Assembly (NCBI GenBank): GCA_023392035.1
Contig: JAEVZY010000030.1
Span: forward strand, 1 to 25,477
Direction of reading: 5' to 3'
From: Pseudomonadota bacterium
Lineage (GTDB): Bacteria; Pseudomonadota; Gammaproteobacteria; Burkholderiales; Burkholderiaceae_D
DNA length: 25,477 nucleotides
Under the pieces are notes generated by a model. It made no database searches and was not told the DNA's origin. It worked only from the letters and a program-made list of their open reading frames with translations. The position numbers and the translations under genes are program-made. This document shows, in pieces, positions 24,931 to 25,477 of this stretch. How positions within the stretch are numbered: position 1 is the stretch's first letter; the number at the start of each line of letters is the position of its first letter.

Positions 24931-25477
24931 ATGAGCGCGCTTCTCATTTTCCGCGCCGCGCACGGCCGCCTTTTTACCGCGAAGGCGATCCGGCCATGGC
25001 TGCCCTGTTTGCTGCTGCTTGCCACGGCCCTGCACGCGCAGATCATCGCCGACCCCAATGCGCCGGGACGCCAGCGTCCCACCGTGCTGGCCGCGCCCAA
25101 CGGCCGGCCTCTGGTCAATATCCAGACGCCCAGCGCGGCCGGCGTCTCGCGCAACAACTACATCCAGTTCGACATCGATCCCAACGGCGCCATCCTCAAC
25201 AACAGCCGCAATGCCACCCAGACCCAGCTGGGCGGCTGGGTCAATGGCAATCCCTGGCTCGCCACCGGCTCGGCGCGCATCATCCTCAACGAAGTGCGCA
25301 GCAACGATCCAAGCAAGCTGTTCGGCCCGCTGGAAGTGGCCGGCCAGCGCGCGCAGGTGGTGGTGGCCAATCCTTCGGGCATCACTTGCAATGGCTGCGG
25401 CTTCATCAATGCCAGCCGCGTCACCTTGACGACTGGCCAACCCGTGTTCGGCGCCCAGGGCAGCCTGGAATCCTGGC
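24931..25477 (+). CDS. Two-partner-secretion exoprotein, CdiA/filamentous haemagglutinin type (3'-truncated by window)
   Basis: These are the first 182 residues of a large exported protein; the frame is open to the window end. Residues 1-37 form an extended signal with a basic N-region and a hydrophobic core (PWLPCLLLLATALHAQ). A complete-looking start of the TPS (haemagglutination activity) domain follows: PNAPGRQRPTVLAAPNGRPLVNIQTPSAAGVSRN, NNSRNATQTQLGGWVNGNPWL, ARIILNEV, EVAGQRAQVVVANPSGITCNGCGFINASRVTLTTG. The NP-GITCNGCGFIN signature is diagnostic for substrates of CdiB/FhaC-type outer-membrane transporters. Whether this is a CdiA toxin with an immunity gene or an adhesin depends on the unseen C-terminus. 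AGGAG lies 5 nt before the ATG. No transporter gene is seen upstream, so it may be downstream or elsewhere. Confidence 0.93.
   Translation, partial: MSALLIFRAAHGRLFTAKAIRPWLPCLLLLATALHAQIIADPNAPGRQRPTVLAAPNGRPLVNIQTPSAAGVSRNNYIQFDIDPNGAILNNSRNATQTQLGGWVNGNPWLATGSARIILNEVRSNDPSKLFGPLEVAGQRAQVVVANPSGITCNGCGFINASRVTLTTGQPVFGAQGSLESW

Overview
The window is high-GC, densely coding DNA from a betaproteobacterium-like chromosome. The gene families (sox/fcc genes, ethanolamine ammonia-lyase, a glgBXCAP operon, a CdiA/FHA-type exoprotein) fit Burkholderiales, possibly Oxalobacteraceae. That placement is an impression from protein content, not a computed one. Almost every gene is on the + strand; one ATP-grasp-like gene (682-1818) is on the - strand.

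Layout. (1) 1-645 is the C-terminal part of eutC, facing a degenerate ATP-grasp-like gene across a 12-bp inverted repeat. (2) 2102-8736 is a tight eight-gene sulfur-oxidation operon: monoheme cytochrome c (fccA-like), flavocytochrome c sulfide dehydrogenase flavoprotein (fccB/soxF-like), a two-subunit molybdenum hydroxylase of the isoquinoline 1-oxidoreductase type, then soxX, soxY, soxZ and soxA. No soxB and no soxCD are present. (3) 8773-11727 is an iron-uptake unit: a sigma70-like promoter whose 17-bp spacer is filled by a Fur-box-like palindrome, a TonB-dependent siderophore receptor and a PepSY-type membrane protein. (4) 11882-13063 is an MFS transporter. (5) 13200-13316 is a 27-residue membrane peptide gene with a textbook intrinsic terminator. 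(6) 13537-24678 is a glycogen/alpha-glucan operon: GH13 alpha-glucosidase, glgB, glgX, glgC, glgA, glgP. (7) 24931 to the end is the N-terminus of a two-partner-secretion exoprotein of the CdiA/filamentous haemagglutinin type, cut by the window edge.

How the genes work together. In the sulfur operon, SoxXA would load sulfur substrates onto the SoxY cysteine, FccAB would oxidise sulfide or sulfane sulfur, and the embedded molybdenum hydroxylase would oxidise an unknown substrate in the periplasm. Three of its proteins carry Tat-type signals. In the glycogen operon, GlgC makes ADP-glucose, GlgA elongates, GlgB branches, GlgP and GlgX degrade, and the GH13 alpha-glucosidase would trim small oligosaccharides. 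Several start/stop overlaps show translational coupling.

The most promising candidate for something undescribed is the composite Fcc - molybdenum hydroxylase - SoxXYZA operon. It lacks SoxB, and its SoxY has a non-standard carrier terminus.
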